Positions 10,774 to 21,279 are shown, numbered from the stretch's first letter. The stretch is 64,000 bases of DNA from Bdellovibrionota bacterium (GCA_963170185.1 CAUJGS010000033.1:62001-126000), one strand, 5' to 3'. The notes: generated by a model from the sequence alone, not told the origin. Numbers and translations are program-made.

Positions 10774-11463
10774 TTACATCACGTAGCCGGTCTTCTTGGA
10801 ACCTATTTCGAGTTCCGGGAACGCTTCTCCGGCTATCCCTGTCAAAAGGCCCTCTTGGAGTTTCTCGAGTTCCTGGTTGAGCACACGGCACTGTGCAATA
10901 AACTCTTTCGTACTGAAAAAATGCACTTTCATCGCAAGACTGAAGCTAATCGCTTCGTCCGCACGCACACGAAACGGACTCCCCGGAAGCTCGATCCCCG
11001 TCGCTGTCGCCAAATGGAGATGAACAAACTGGTGATGCCCGATGCGCTCAACAAAGTAGCAGCGCCCGACTGTGACCCCAAGCTGCGCCAGAATCTGCTT
11101 CGTCACAGCGTGAGGCGACCCTTGCCCGCCTTGCCCGAGCTCCTGGAGAGCCACCGAGGCATCGAGCGGTCCCATCCATACCGGAAGTGTTTCGCCCGAG
11201 GCTTCATGTTTCAATAAAAACACGGGTCTTGCGTCGCCCGGCAGGATCATCACGCCCGAAGGCACCATCGTGAGCCATTCGGGCCCATGCGAAGAGACCA
11301 CGTCAGCCACACCGACCGACGTCTCCTCCGCGTTTGAGGAAATTTTAACTTCAGGGGCATTTTCCGTTTTCGTCACGGCCGTTTGTGGCACCGCCCGCTT
11401 TACCGGCGGTTTCCGCGTCCGAGACTTCGATTTTTTTGCCGACTCGCGAGACTTCACTGTCAC
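10774..11463 (-). CDS. Bifunctional nuclease (DUF151/BFN) family protein
   Basis: MILPGDARPVFLLKHEASGETLPVWMGPLDASVAL...FRVRADEAISFSLAMKVHFFSTKEF; GTG start overlapping miaB stop (GTGA). Confidence 0.8.
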   Translation of the reverse strand: MTVKSRESAKKSKSRTRKPPVKRAVPQTAVTKTENAPEVKISSNAEETSVGVADVVSSHGPEWLTMVPSGVMILPGDARPVFLLKHEASGETLPVWMGPLDASVALQELGQGGQGSPHAVTKQILAQLGVTVGRCYFVERIGHHQFVHLHLATATGIELPGSPFRVRADEAISFSLAMKVHFFSTKEFIAQCRVLNQELEKLQEGLLTGIAGEAFPELEIGSKKTGYVM

Positions 11464-12824
11464 TGCAAGAACCTGCTGGTATCGCCGCGCTCGCCGGAAA
11501 CAAGTATTTCGCCACGGCAAACCGAAGGGAAAGCCTTTAGGACTTTCACCGGTACCGTTTGTCCGATCAAAGACTTATCGCCATAGGCAAATACGAGTTT
11601 ATTCTGCGTTGAACGCCCTTGGATCTGCCCTTCGACATCCGTCGTGTTTTCAAACAAGACGTCCAAAGTCTGCCCATCAAGAGGTTTTGCTAGTTCAAAA
11701 CTGATCTCTCTTTGACGATCTAGGAGCTTTTGCAGACGACGTTGTTTTTCGTCTTCTGAAAGCTGGTCTTCGTAGCGTGCCGCTTTGGTAAATGGACGCG
11801 GGCTATAGCGGAAGGCGTAGATATTCTCGTAGCGAACTTCTTCTAGAAGTGTGTACGTGTCCTCATACTGCGCCTCTGTTTCACCCGGGAAGCCGACGAT
11901 CAGATCAGTCGTCAAAGTCACCCCTGGGATGCCTTCGCGAATCATTCGGACTTTATCCAAGTACTCTTCGCGCGTGTAACCGCGGTTCATGCGCTTAAGC
12001 ACTTCGGAGTTTCCGCTTTGCGCCGGCAAATGAATGTAGTCGCAAATTTTTGAACGATACTTGGCCGAGATATCAACCAGCTCTTGGTTGAAATCTTTCG
12101 GGTGCGATGTCGTGTAGCGAATGCGTTGAATTTCGGTATCTTCAGCCAACGCTTTTAGCAATTGACCAAAGTCCGCGCCACAGGTGCTCTTGTAGCTGTT
12201 GACGTTTTGCCCGAGCAGCGTGACCTCTTTTACACCACGGTCCGTAAGCGTTTTGATATCTTTTAAGAGCTCTTTCATATCACGGCTGCGCTCGCGCCCA
12301 CGCGTGAACGGAACGACACAGAACGTGCAGAAGTTGTCACACCCCTTCATGATATTCACGAAGGTCGAAACACCTGGGTTACGAACCATCGTCTCAACGG
12401 AATACGGCCTATCGTTTTCAAATCGCGCCGAGACCTGCTTTTCGCCAGTTTGATAAGCGCGCATGACGATCTCAGGAAGCTGATCGATCGCATCGGTGCC
12501 AAAGACGAAGTCCAAAACCGGAATGTCTTTTAAAAGCTTCTGCTTTTCTTGTTGAGCCACGCAGCCGCCGACGCCGATCTTAAGATCGGGGTTTTTGGCC
12601 TTCATTTCTTTGTATTTGCCGGCTTCCGACCAGACCTTGTGAACCGGTTTTTCACGAACCGAGCAGGAATTGATGATAATCAATGACGCCTTGTCTGGAG
12701 ATTCGACAGGTACAAAATTCACCATCTCCAGAAGCGAAAGCATCCTCTCGGTGTCATTCTCATTCATTTGGCAGCCATAGGTGGATATATAAACGCCCCG
12801 GCCGCGACCCAAATCTTCGTTCAT
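11460..12824 (-). CDS. miaB: tRNA-2-methylthio-N6-dimethylallyladenosine synthase
   Basis: 454 aa; ISTYGCQMNENDTERM, radical SAM CDNFCTFCVVPFTRGRERSR, C-terminal TRAM-like region. Confidence 0.97.
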   Translation of the reverse strand: MNEDLGRGRGVYISTYGCQMNENDTERMLSLLEMVNFVPVESPDKASLIIINSCSVREKPVHKVWSEAGKYKEMKAKNPDLKIGVGGCVAQQEKQKLLKDIPVLDFVFGTDAIDQLPEIVMRAYQTGEKQVSARFENDRPYSVETMVRNPGVSTFVNIMKGCDNFCTFCVVPFTRGRERSRDMKELLKDIKTLTDRGVKEVTLLGQNVNSYKSTCGADFGQLLKALAEDTEIQRIRYTTSHPKDFNQELVDISAKYRSKICDYIHLPAQSGNSEVLKRMNRGYTREEYLDKVRMIREGIPGVTLTTDLIVGFPGETEAQYEDTYTLLEEVRYENIYAFRYSPRPFTKAARYEDQLSEDEKQRRLQKLLDRQREISFELAKPLDGQTLDVLFENTTDVEGQIQGRSTQNKLVFAYGDKSLIGQTVPVKVLKAFPSVCRGEILVSGERGDTSRFLQ

Positions 12825-12910
12825 TTTGAGGCTTTACCCTTTCGCTTTGAACTGCTTCGCGTTATAGTCCCGCCGTCCGAAACAAGTCAAACCAGCCAGA
12901 AGGAAACGGC

Positions 12911-13534
12911 ATGACACCTCGCAACCCGTCGCAAAAGAAATGGACCGCTCTCCCATCGGAATTCCGCGAGAAAGCCGCTCAGGTCTTTGCGCAGAACTTC
13001 ATCCGTGAGAGCAAACAAGGTTCTTTTCTCATCGATGGCAGGATTTATCCTGGAGAGGTCGTCATGCGAGCCGGTTATGTTGAAAACGGCCGCCTCAAAC
13101 AAACGAATTTCGAAGTCTCACTCGACACTTCTGCTGGGGCCTCAGCTCCGAACTCCTCCGTCATGGATAAGCTCTTCTTGGGAATCGATGTTTTGGGGAG
13201 CGTTTTTGAAACGCATTTCGAGCATCTTCAAGAGGAAGAAGCTGACGAGATCGAATACCCAATGGCCTGGGAAGAGTACGAGTTTGATGACGCCAAAGTC
13301 TTCCTGCGCTTCTCGACCGTGAATACGGCTCTGGAAGAGGCTGCCGATCGTCTTCTTGGCGAAAGCTCTTCACCACTTTTCCAAGACGACTCCGAGGTCG
13401 AAAACCCAGACGCACTGGCGCTGGCGACGATCGACACTGATCTTGCGCAAGACGTGAGCCGCGCGATCCGTGAGGGCCGTTATAAGCCACAAGGCCACGA
13501 GGCCATCGAGCCAACCACCGAAGACCTGCACTAA
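12911..13534 (+). CDS. Conserved hypothetical protein, 207 aa
   Basis: Long ORF with consistent codon usage, divergent from miaB. Confidence 0.7.
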   Translation: MTPRNPSQKKWTALPSEFREKAAQVFAQNFIRESKQGSFLIDGRIYPGEVVMRAGYVENGRLKQTNFEVSLDTSAGASAPNSSVMDKLFLGIDVLGSVFETHFEHLQEEEADEIEYPMAWEEYEFDDAKVFLRFSTVNTALEEAADRLLGESSSPLFQDDSEVENPDALALATIDTDLAQDVSRAIREGRYKPQGHEAIEPTTEDLH

Positions 13535-13537
13535 AAG

Positions 13538-13590
13538 AATCTTTCCGTGCAGACGCACGGAAAGCAGCACCACCCAGAGGGTGGTGCGAC
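13538..13590. repeat. REP-like extragenic palindromic element, copy A (inverted relative to copies B/C)
   Basis: Reverse complement gtcgcaccaccctctgggtggtgctgctttccgtgcgtctgcacggaaagatt aligns with gtcgctacgccctccgggctgcgctgctttccgtgcaggagcacggaaagatt at 20049-20100. Confidence 0.75.
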
Positions 13591-13680
13591 GCAATCCGAC
13601 CGACGCAAAAAGTTTCAAAGCCATTTGATTCAGATGACTTGGCAAGATGCCTACCGTTATAGCATCGCCAGTTTGTTCAA

Positions 13681-14130
13681 ATGGAGGGACTTTCGGTGAC
13701 CAAGTCGCAAATACCGAGCTTAATACCACGAATGGTGCTCAGCCTATTGGCATTCCTTGCTTTCGGAGGCCTCTCTTTGAAAGCTCATGCTCGCGATCTC
13801 GAGCTCACCTGCGAAACTGAACCGCGCTTTGCCGCGCATCAGATTGCGCAAACGGCCCGCGTTCAATTTGATGACGCCAAGGCCCGCACAGGAGCGCCGA
13901 CGACGGTAAAAATCGACTGGATTCAACCGGATCGAACCAGCCGCTTTGGAGGCCTTGCCGCCGAACGCAAGGTTCGCTGGAGCGGGCTTCTCATTCGATC
14001 GATCGAATTCTCTATTAGCCCGAAGGTGAGCTTCGAGCTGCTCTTTAGCCCAACGGATGACATTTACGTCGTGCGCCGAAAAACAAATGGGCAACCCGTC
14101 ACCGAGCTGCCCTGTCGTATCGAACTATAA
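13681..14130 (+). CDS. Exported hypothetical protein
   Basis: Signal-like hydrophobic segment MVLSLLAFLAFGGLSLKAHA; start may be GTG 13696 after the GGAGGGA RBS. Confidence 0.65.
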   Translation: MEGLSVTKSQIPSLIPRMVLSLLAFLAFGGLSLKAHARDLELTCETEPRFAAHQIAQTARVQFDDAKARTGAPTTVKIDWIQPDRTSRFGGLAAERKVRWSGLLIRSIEFSISPKVSFELLFSPTDDIYVVRRKTNGQPVTELPCRIEL

Positions 14131-14218
14131 CCACGAACGATCTATAGCCACGAACCGTACGATTTATTTCGGCGCGCAGCTGCGCGCTCGAAAGCTTCCG
14201 AAGCGCTTGCGCGATATA

Positions 14219-15061
14219 TTAGAACCGGTCGTCTTCCTCGGAGCGAGCACCGCCGCCGCCCGAATCAGAGACGCGCTGGATCTCGAAAAGGTCGGATTGC
14301 GACTCTTCGTCGTCGAATTCCGCTTCAACCGCCGACTCGTCGATCTCAAGCTCTTGAATCGCCGCCAGAAAGTCTTTTTCGCTACGCAAATCCTTCTTCA
14401 GGATTTCCAAGAACTTGTCTGGGTAACGTGCCGTGAGCTCCTCGATATAACGCTCAAGCTTTCCTTCTTGCAGGATGTGACGACGTGTTTGGATGTTCTT
14501 CCACAAAAGAATGTAGTGATAACGGCAGTACGCATCGACTTCCGCCAGACGATCGCAATCTTTTACGCGGCAGTAACGCCGGCCTTCCGCATCGGTTAAA
14601 ACGACGTCTTCAGCCTGTTCAGGCTCTTCCACGACAATCGGTTTCGTGTCGACTTTTGCCGTTTTGGGTTCGACAACCTTCGCCGCTTTTTTGTCGAGCT
14701 TCGTGTCGGCCTTTTCCGGCGCCTTTGCGACCTTGCCAGGCTTCACCGGCTTTGCCGGAGCAGACGCCTTTACCGCGACAGCTTTTGCCGGAGTTGTTTT
14801 TACGGAAGAGGCTTTTACGGGAGCCGCTTTCACAACAGGTTTAGCTGGCGCTTTGGCCACTTTGCCTTTTACGGGAGCCGCTTTTTTAGGTGCCGCCGCC
14901 TTCACCGGCTTAACCGCTTTCACGGCTTTAGCCGCCTTAGGCGCCGCCTTTGCTGGCGCTTTTGAGGCTTTTGCTGGAGCGGCTTTTACCGCGGCCTTTT
15001 TTGAGGCTGCGGCTGTCTTTGCTGGTTTGGCAGGCTTGGACGTAGGCTTCGACTTTTTCAT
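14219..15061 (-). CDS. Lys/Ala/Pro-rich (histone H1-like) repeat protein with C-terminal C-C-C-H zinc-finger-like domain
   Basis: About 150 aa of KAxPAKxxxKAAPVKA low-complexity sequence, then RYCRVKDCDRLAEVDAYCRYHYILLWKNIQTRRHIL. Confidence 0.8.
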   Translation of the reverse strand: MKKSKPTSKPAKPAKTAAASKKAAVKAAPAKASKAPAKAAPKAAKAVKAVKPVKAAAPKKAAPVKGKVAKAPAKPVVKAAPVKASSVKTTPAKAVAVKASAPAKPVKPGKVAKAPEKADTKLDKKAAKVVEPKTAKVDTKPIVVEEPEQAEDVVLTDAEGRRYCRVKDCDRLAEVDAYCRYHYILLWKNIQTRRHILQEGKLERYIEELTARYPDKFLEILKKDLRSEKDFLAAIQELEIDESAVEAEFDDEESQSDLFEIQRVSDSGGGGARSEEDDRF

Positions 15062-15104
15062 AGGGGCCCAAGCTCTCTCATTTTCCCAGCCCTTGTCAAA
15101 GCTC

Positions 15105-16172
15105 TTATCGAATACGAATCACGCCGCGCTTCGAGCGCACGATGATTTGCCCTTTTGGTGTGCCATCAAGGCGTGCGACGACCGATTTCGGCCCCGTGAC
15201 CCGAGGCACTCGAATCGATTCGGGCGCCTGGATGATCCCGTCCTCCGACGAGAGCCTCAAAAGCGCCCCTGTTCCACCCGGGGGCTTTACGGTAACCGAG
15301 CCATCATCTGTTTCGACCGAAACATCGGTTTCTCCAGCCAGCTGGAGGTTAATGGCACCATCTTCCGTCGAGCCGCGCACCGCACCGTTGAGTGCCGTGG
15401 CTGCAATACCACCTCGGCCATTTTCAAACTGAAAATCGCCGTCAATTTTATTGAGATTCAACGAACCAGCTTTTCCGCGATATCTGAGTTTACCCGTCAA
15501 CTGCTGCACCGAGGACTCCGCCGCAAATGCAAAAAGTCGTACGTCACCCTGAACCTGGGACAAGCTGGATTTCCCACCGTGAATTTCAAGCTCCGCATCC
15601 CCTTTGTGTTTGTTGAGCTGTAGCTCACCGCGGGTCAGCAAAACACGAACACCACCGTCACCATCGGAAAGCAGAACCTTGCCATCGCTCATCGTCACCG
15701 CGAGAGAGTTTTTCCAGCCATTGGCAATCACGTTGCCTGAGTGCATGTGAATTTCCGCCGGTGTCGACGGACTTTCTATGTCGAAACTGAGTTCAGGGGC
15801 GCCTGGTTTAGCCAGGGCGATATAGCCTTGGCGCGAGTCAGGCCCTTTGATCTCGACAAAAACCGTCGAGCCCTCGCGGCGAGTTTGAAAAGAGATGGAT
15901 TCAAAAAGCGCGGTCGTTTCACCCAGTTTGTCATTGGTGACTTTGCGTGCGCGAACCACGGGGCTTCCCGTTTTGCCACCGGCTTCTCCCAAAGGGATCA
16001 AGCGAACTTGACCGCGCACTCCGGAAACAACCAGGCGATCACCTTTTGTGATCTCTAGAGGGTAGTCTTTAAACTTCACCTCGCGAGCCGCTTCAGCCGA
16101 AAAACCGCTCAAGATGCAGGCAGCAAAAACTAGAGCTGCTGCTCGAAAATCCATTCGCTTCTCAATTGTCAT
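15105..16172 (-). CDS. Exported beta-repeat protein (DUF4097-like adhesin fold suspected)
   Basis: Signal peptide then repeated short beta motifs (MSDGKVLLSDGDGGVRVLLTRGELQLNKHKGDAELEIHGG...TDDGSVTVKPPGG). Confidence 0.65.
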   Translation of the reverse strand: MTIEKRMDFRAAALVFAACILSGFSAEAAREVKFKDYPLEITKGDRLVVSGVRGQVRLIPLGEAGGKTGSPVVRARKVTNDKLGETTALFESISFQTRREGSTVFVEIKGPDSRQGYIALAKPGAPELSFDIESPSTPAEIHMHSGNVIANGWKNSLAVTMSDGKVLLSDGDGGVRVLLTRGELQLNKHKGDAELEIHGGKSSLSQVQGDVRLFAFAAESSVQQLTGKLRYRGKAGSLNLNKIDGDFQFENGRGGIAATALNGAVRGSTEDGAINLQLAGETDVSVETDDGSVTVKPPGGTGALLRLSSEDGIIQAPESIRVPRVTGPKSVVARLDGTPKGQIIVRSKRGVIRIR

Positions 16173-16321
16173 CCTGATCGTCCCCCTGTTTCAGAACTAA
16201 GCCTCTCAATTTTTCTCGAGACTCGCAATGTTGGCGACAAGTGTCATCAGGTGACGGACCTCACGACTTAGTCGAAAACTTTCCGGCTTTCGTGTTTTCT
16301 CATCTGAAAGAGGAGAGTTTT

Positions 16322-17503
16322 ATGTCTACATCATCTGTATTCATCACCGCGGCAGTTCGCACCCCTGTTGGCGCCTTCCAAGGAGCGTTCTCGGATGTTC
16401 CCGCTCCACGACTCGGGGCAGCGGCTATTCGCGAAGCTCTCGCGAAAGCGCAAATCAAAGGTGATGTCGTCGACGAAGTCATCATGGGCGAAGTTCTCAC
16501 CGCAGGCGTTGGCCAAGCTCCTGCCCGACAAGCAGCTCTTTATGCGGAACTTCCAAACTCGGTTCCTTGCCTCACGATCAACAAAGTTTGCGGCTCTGGT
16601 TTGAAAGCTGTGATGTTGGCGGCCGATGGCATTCGGCTTGGCAACACGCAAGTCGCCATCGCCGGCGGACAAGAGAACATGACGCTTGCTCCACACTTGC
16701 TTCCAAAGGCCCGCACGGGTTTTCGCATGGGAAACACGAACCTCATCGATTCGATGATCAACGACGGTCTTTGGGATCCGTACAATAACTTCCACATGGG
16801 CGTGGCCGCGGAACTTTGCGTGAAAGAAAACAGCTTCACACGCGAGCAACAAGACGAGTTCGCAATTAACTCGTATAAAAAGGCGCAAAAAGCTCAGGTT
16901 GAGGGTTACTTTAAAAACGAAATCGTCGGCGTCGAAGTCGCTTCGAAAAAAGGTCCTATTAAATTTGATCAAGACGAAGAGCCTACGAAGACTGATTTTG
17001 CGAAAGTGCCCGGCTTAAAACCAGCCTTCGACAAAGCTGGAACAATCACGGCTGCAAACGCATCGAAGATCAACGACGGTGCTGCAGCTTTGGTTTTGAT
17101 GGGCGATGCCGCACTTAAAAAACATGGCTCAAAACCGCTTGCGAAAGTGATCGGCTACGCGCATCACGCTCACGATCCAAAATGGTTCACGACAGCTCCT
17201 GCCGGTGCGATGACAAAAGCTGTGCAAGCAGCTGGTCTATCGATGAATCAAATCGACCTTTTTGAAATTAACGAGGCATTCGCGGCCGTCACCATGGTTG
17301 CGATGAAAGAACTGAAGCTCGAAGAAGCACGCGTGAATGTTCACGGCGGTGCTGTGGCGATCGGTCACCCGATCGGTGCCTCCGGAGCTCGTATTTTGAC
17401 GACGCTCGTGCACGCCCTTCACCTACATCAAAAGCGCTATGGCCTAGCGACTCTTTGTATCGGTGGCGGCGAAGCCGTAGCCCTTGTTGTGGAGCGTGTA
17501 TAG
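16322..17503 (+). CDS. Acetyl-CoA C-acetyltransferase (thiolase)
   Basis: [72 protein letters not shown]. Confidence 0.95.
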   Translation: MSTSSVFITAAVRTPVGAFQGAFSDVPAPRLGAAAIREALAKAQIKGDVVDEVIMGEVLTAGVGQAPARQAALYAELPNSVPCLTINKVCGSGLKAVMLAADGIRLGNTQVAIAGGQENMTLAPHLLPKARTGFRMGNTNLIDSMINDGLWDPYNNFHMGVAAELCVKENSFTREQQDEFAINSYKKAQKAQVEGYFKNEIVGVEVASKKGPIKFDQDEEPTKTDFAKVPGLKPAFDKAGTITAANASKINDGAAALVLMGDAALKKHGSKPLAKVIGYAHHAHDPKWFTTAPAGAMTKAVQAAGLSMNQIDLFEINEAFAAVTMVAMKELKLEEARVNVHGGAVAIGHPIGASGARILTTLVHALHLHQKRYGLATLCIGGGEAVALVVERV

Positions 17504-17504
17504 T

Positions 17505-18215
17505 ATGACGTCGAATTCGCACTCAAAGATCTATCAAGATGCCGCTAGCGCTCTTCAAGGTGTGAAAGATGGCATGACGATTCTTGTTGGAGGCTTCGGT
17601 CTCTGCGGAATTCCTGAGAATTTAATTCTGGCACTTCGCGACTCAGGCGCCAAAGGTCTCACTTGCGTTTCCAATAACGCCGGCGTTGACGACTTTGGTC
17701 TCGGACTGCTCTTGCACACGCGTCAGATTAAAAAAATGGTTTCAAGCTACGTCGGCGAAAACGCGACATTTGAAAAGCTTTACCTCTCGGGCGAACTCGA
17801 ACTCGAATTCTGCCCCCAAGGAACACTTGCAGAACGCGTTCGCGCTGGGGGCGCAGGAATCCCAGCTTTCTACACTCCGACAGGTGTCGGGACTTTGGTT
17901 GCCGAAGGCAAAGACGTTCGCGAATTTGATGGTCGCCCTTACGTGATGGAGCGTGGGATCACAGGTGAATTTGCATTGGTTCGCGCTTGGAAAGCCGACA
18001 CATTTGGAAATCTCATTTATCGCAAAACGGCTCGCAATTTTAACCCGATGATGGCAACTGCTGGAAAAATCACGGTTGCGGAAGTCGAAGAAATTGTACC
18101 TGTTGGTGAACTTGATCCTGACGAGATTCACACCCCTGGAGTTTACGTTCAGCGAATCATCAAAGCTCCGAAACTTGAAAAGCGTATCGAACAACGCACA
18201 ACCCGACTGAAATAA
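17505..18215 (+). CDS. scoA: 3-oxoacid CoA-transferase subunit A
   Basis: [31 protein letters not shown]; start 2 nt after thiolase stop. Confidence 0.92.
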   Translation: MTSNSHSKIYQDAASALQGVKDGMTILVGGFGLCGIPENLILALRDSGAKGLTCVSNNAGVDDFGLGLLLHTRQIKKMVSSYVGENATFEKLYLSGELELEFCPQGTLAERVRAGGAGIPAFYTPTGVGTLVAEGKDVREFDGRPYVMERGITGEFALVRAWKADTFGNLIYRKTARNFNPMMATAGKITVAEVEEIVPVGELDPDEIHTPGVYVQRIIKAPKLEKRIEQRTTRLK

Positions 18216-18226
18216 CGAGGCGAAAC

Positions 18227-18889
18227 ATGCCACTAACACGTGATCAAATTGCCAAACGTATCGCCAAAGAAGTTCAACCGGGTTTCTGCGTGAATCTTGG
18301 TATTGGAATTCCCACTCTTGTTGCCAACTTCATTCCCGAAACTATGAATGTGATGCTGCAAAGTGAAAATGGACTCCTTGGAATGGGCCAGTTCCCATTG
18401 GAAACAGAAGTCGATGCCGACCTTATCAATGCCGGCAAACAAACTGTAACGGCCGTGAAAGGCGCATCATTTTTCTCGAGTGCCGATAGCTTTGCGATGA
18501 TTCGCGGTGGACATATCGACCTCACGGTTTTGGGCGCTATGCAAGTCGACCAAGACGGTTCGATTGCCAACTGGATGATTCCTGGAAAGATGGTCAAAGG
18601 CATGGGGGGCGCGATGGATCTCGTCGCCGGTGCTCGCCGTGTGATCGTCGCCATGGAACACGTGGCAAAAGACGGTTCACATAAACTTATCAAGAAATGC
18701 ACGCTGCCTTTGACTGGCCAGAACTGCATTGATCGAATCGTATCCGACTTTGGCGTGATGGATGTTGTGAAAGGACGCGGATTCCGCTTGATCGAGTGGG
18801 CGCCTGATCTGACTCCGGAAGCCATCGTGAAAGCGACAGGTGCGCCGGTGGAAATCGCGCCTGATGCCAAGCCAATGTCCTTTTCATAA
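18227..18889 (+). CDS. scoB: 3-oxoacid CoA-transferase subunit B
   Basis: VNLGIGIPTLVANF; LQSENGLLGMG; SSADSFAMIRGGHIDLTVLGAMQVD. Confidence 0.94.
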   Translation: MPLTRDQIAKRIAKEVQPGFCVNLGIGIPTLVANFIPETMNVMLQSENGLLGMGQFPLETEVDADLINAGKQTVTAVKGASFFSSADSFAMIRGGHIDLTVLGAMQVDQDGSIANWMIPGKMVKGMGGAMDLVAGARRVIVAMEHVAKDGSHKLIKKCTLPLTGQNCIDRIVSDFGVMDVVKGRGFRLIEWAPDLTPEAIVKATGAPVEIAPDAKPMSFS

Positions 18890-18902
18890 GGGAGTGCCCT
18901 CT

Positions 18903-20045
18903 ATGCGAGCGCAAACACGGATCCTATTGGTACTATTGGCGACTGTCTTTGCGTCTCCGAATATGGCAATCGCGCAAACATCGACGAAAATCGCCGAGCC
19001 GGTGGAGATAGCCAAACTTCCGAATGTGATTTGGGGGTTTGATTTCTTAGACGAGAACAACGTGCTACTGAGCACACGTGACGGCCAGATCCACCACCTC
19101 AACCTCCCAAGCCGAAAACAGCGCGTGCTTTCGGCCAAACCCGAAGTCGTGGCCAATGGCCAAGGCGGCCTTCTTGATCTTCGCATCGTGAAGGATGGCG
19201 ACAAAACGTTGGTTTATCTGACGGCCTCCGTGCGTCCTTCGACGGGCACAGAAAAGGAGAAAAAATCCAACACCACGACGGCGGTTTTGCGTGGTGAATG
19301 GACAGGCGGCTCTGCAGATGGCGACCTGAAGTCTCTTGCTCGCATCTTCGAAGCCGTTCCAAGCGTCGACTCGGCCCTGCACTTTGGTTCACGCCTGGCG
19401 TTTCACAAAGACGGCTCACTCTTTATGACTCTCGGCGAACGTAACGAGCGCGAGCGCGCCCAGAAAGTCGATCAGCATTGGGGCAAAGTTCTCCGCCTCA
19501 CGAAAGACGGCAAGGCCTTCCAGCAGACGTCTCCCATCAAAGGGGCTTTGGCGGCGGTCTACACATACGGACACCGCAATCCACAGGGTATTGCGATTAG
19601 CCCGGAAACAGGCGATGTCTTCGTCAATGAACACGGCCCTCGTGGCGGTGACGAGATCAATCTCTTAAAACCCGGAGCGAACTACGGCTGGCCTCTTGTC
19701 TCCCACGGCCGCGAATACTGGGGTCCAAAAATCAGCGACAAAACAGAGCTTCCGGCGGTTGAAAAGTCGCTGAAGTATTATGTTCCATCCATTGCACCTA
19801 GCTCGATGCACATCCTGAGCGGAAAGAAATACCCCGCGATGAAAGGTGCCTTACTGCAAGGGGCGCTCGTTCTTCAGCATCTCAACATCGTTCCTCTGAC
19901 TCGAAAAGGAGATCAGTGGGTTCTCGGCGAAGAAAAGCGACTCTTCGAAAAACTTGGCGAGCGCATTCGCTCCGTGAACGAATCGCCAGCGGGCGAACTC
20001 TACTTCGGAACCGACTCCGGCCGCTTTATGCACTTCCGGCTATAG
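18903..20045 (+). CDS. PQQ-dependent sugar dehydrogenase family protein (YliI-like)
   Basis: Signal peptide; GGLLDLRI, GHRNPQGIAISPETGDVFVNEHGPRGGDEINLLKPGANYGWPL. Confidence 0.9.
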   Translation: MRAQTRILLVLLATVFASPNMAIAQTSTKIAEPVEIAKLPNVIWGFDFLDENNVLLSTRDGQIHHLNLPSRKQRVLSAKPEVVANGQGGLLDLRIVKDGDKTLVYLTASVRPSTGTEKEKKSNTTTAVLRGEWTGGSADGDLKSLARIFEAVPSVDSALHFGSRLAFHKDGSLFMTLGERNERERAQKVDQHWGKVLRLTKDGKAFQQTSPIKGALAAVYTYGHRNPQGIAISPETGDVFVNEHGPRGGDEINLLKPGANYGWPLVSHGREYWGPKISDKTELPAVEKSLKYYVPSIAPSSMHILSGKKYPAMKGALLQGALVLQHLNIVPLTRKGDQWVLGEEKRLFEKLGERIRSVNESPAGELYFGTDSGRFMHFRL

Positions 20046-20147
20046 GTGTCGCTACGCCCTCCGGGCTGCGCTGCTTTCCGTGCAGGAGCACGGAAAGATT
20101 GGAGAGGTGTCGCTACGCCCTCCGGGCTGCGCTGCTTTCCGTGCAGG
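20045..20147. repeat. Two tandem copies (B, C) of REP-like element; 42-bp exact direct repeat, period 61 bp
   Basis: ggtgtcgctacgccctccgggctgcgctgctttccgtgcagg at 20045-20086 and identical at 20106-20147. Confidence 0.9.
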
Positions 20148-20257
20148 TCCTAGGTCTCGCTGTTTGGCATTGTGGCCGAGATCACTCCCACATTTCCTCG
20201 GCGACCTGATAGCCTATTTCTGGTTCTCTCTTAACCGAGACACGGGGCTTTTTAACA

Positions 20258-21247
20258 TTGGCTGATCCGAAAGTTCTAAAGAAGGGCGAATACTTGTTCA
20301 GAGAAGGCGATGCTTCTCTTGCGATGTACGTCATCAAAACCGGAAAACTTGGAATTTTGAAATCCAAAGGGAACTCTGAGATCTCACTGGCCGAACTCGG
20401 GCCAGGCGACATGGTCGGCGAGATGGCGTTTTTCGATCAAAAGCCAAGATCGGCATCCGCACGGGCGGTCTCCGACACCACCGTTATAGAACTGCCGTTT
20501 AAAGCGCTTAATGCTCAATTTAAGACGTTTCCAGAATGGTCGAAGGCGATCATGCGAACGGTGAACAATCACTTAAGAAACGCCAACCAGAGAATCAAGG
20601 CCTTGGAAAAATCGGAAGAAGAATCCAACGCCGTCTTCCCGCCTCACACTGTCACCCGACTCTGCGCGATTCTCGGCACCGTTGCAAAAGTCTACGGAGA
20701 AAAGACTCCCGACGGATCGGGCACGCTCGTGCCGCCAGGCACTTTGCGCAAATACACGATTCAGATTTTTCAGCAGCCGACCAATAAGATGCAAACCATG
20801 CTCGAGGTTCTGCAGGGGCTCGGGCATCTCAAGGTCGAGGAACTTGGAGAAGGTCGCCAGCGCATCACTGTCTTTCAGCCAGATTTTCTGATCCGCTTTG
20901 TCGACTTCTACAACGATTTTCTATTCAAGAGCGAAGACAAGCGGACCTCTATCGAAGAAAAAGAAATGAAGGCTGTGAAAGCGCTTCTGTTCTACGGAAA
21001 AAAGGCGACTCCCAACGAAAAAGGCGAGGTCAAACTCAACCTCACGCAAATGCAAAACGATTCGATGCGAGATCTCGGGGCGCTTTTCAATGTCGACGAC
21101 GTCAACTCGTTGGCCGAAAAAAAACTTGTCGGAGAAAAATTCTCTCTCGAAGGCGCTCTCGGCATGAGTTTCAACTTTGCCGAGCTTGAGACCCAATACC
21201 CGTACTGGGAACTCATTCACGCCTGCCGCAAAATCACACGCACCTAA
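20258..21247 (+). CDS. Cyclic nucleotide-binding domain (Crp/Fnr-like) protein
   Basis: TTG start; LKKGEYLFREGDASLAMYVIKTGKLGIL...LGPGDMVGEMAFFDQKPRSASARAVSDT cNMP fold; no classical Crp HTH obvious. Confidence 0.85.
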   Translation: MADPKVLKKGEYLFREGDASLAMYVIKTGKLGILKSKGNSEISLAELGPGDMVGEMAFFDQKPRSASARAVSDTTVIELPFKALNAQFKTFPEWSKAIMRTVNNHLRNANQRIKALEKSEEESNAVFPPHTVTRLCAILGTVAKVYGEKTPDGSGTLVPPGTLRKYTIQIFQQPTNKMQTMLEVLQGLGHLKVEELGEGRQRITVFQPDFLIRFVDFYNDFLFKSEDKRTSIEEKEMKAVKALLFYGKKATPNEKGEVKLNLTQMQNDSMRDLGALFNVDDVNSLAEKKLVGEKFSLEGALGMSFNFAELETQYPYWELIHACRKITRT

Positions 21248-21279
21248 GCACTTAACAAAACGCCTTGTCGGCAGCGTGC

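Noticed and set aside
14640-15060. Apparent repetitive DNA suggesting an array
   Set aside because: Irregular coding repeats of KAPAK type, not a CRISPR array (no constant repeat/spacer pattern). No CRISPR was seen anywhere in the window.
14646-15623. 325-aa + ORF rich in Ala/Phe/Gly
   Set aside because: Antisense translation of the Lys/Ala/Pro repeat gene; the repeats give a long spurious frame.
16331-16972. 213-aa minus ORF
   Set aside because: Antisense to the thiolase gene, no domain signal.
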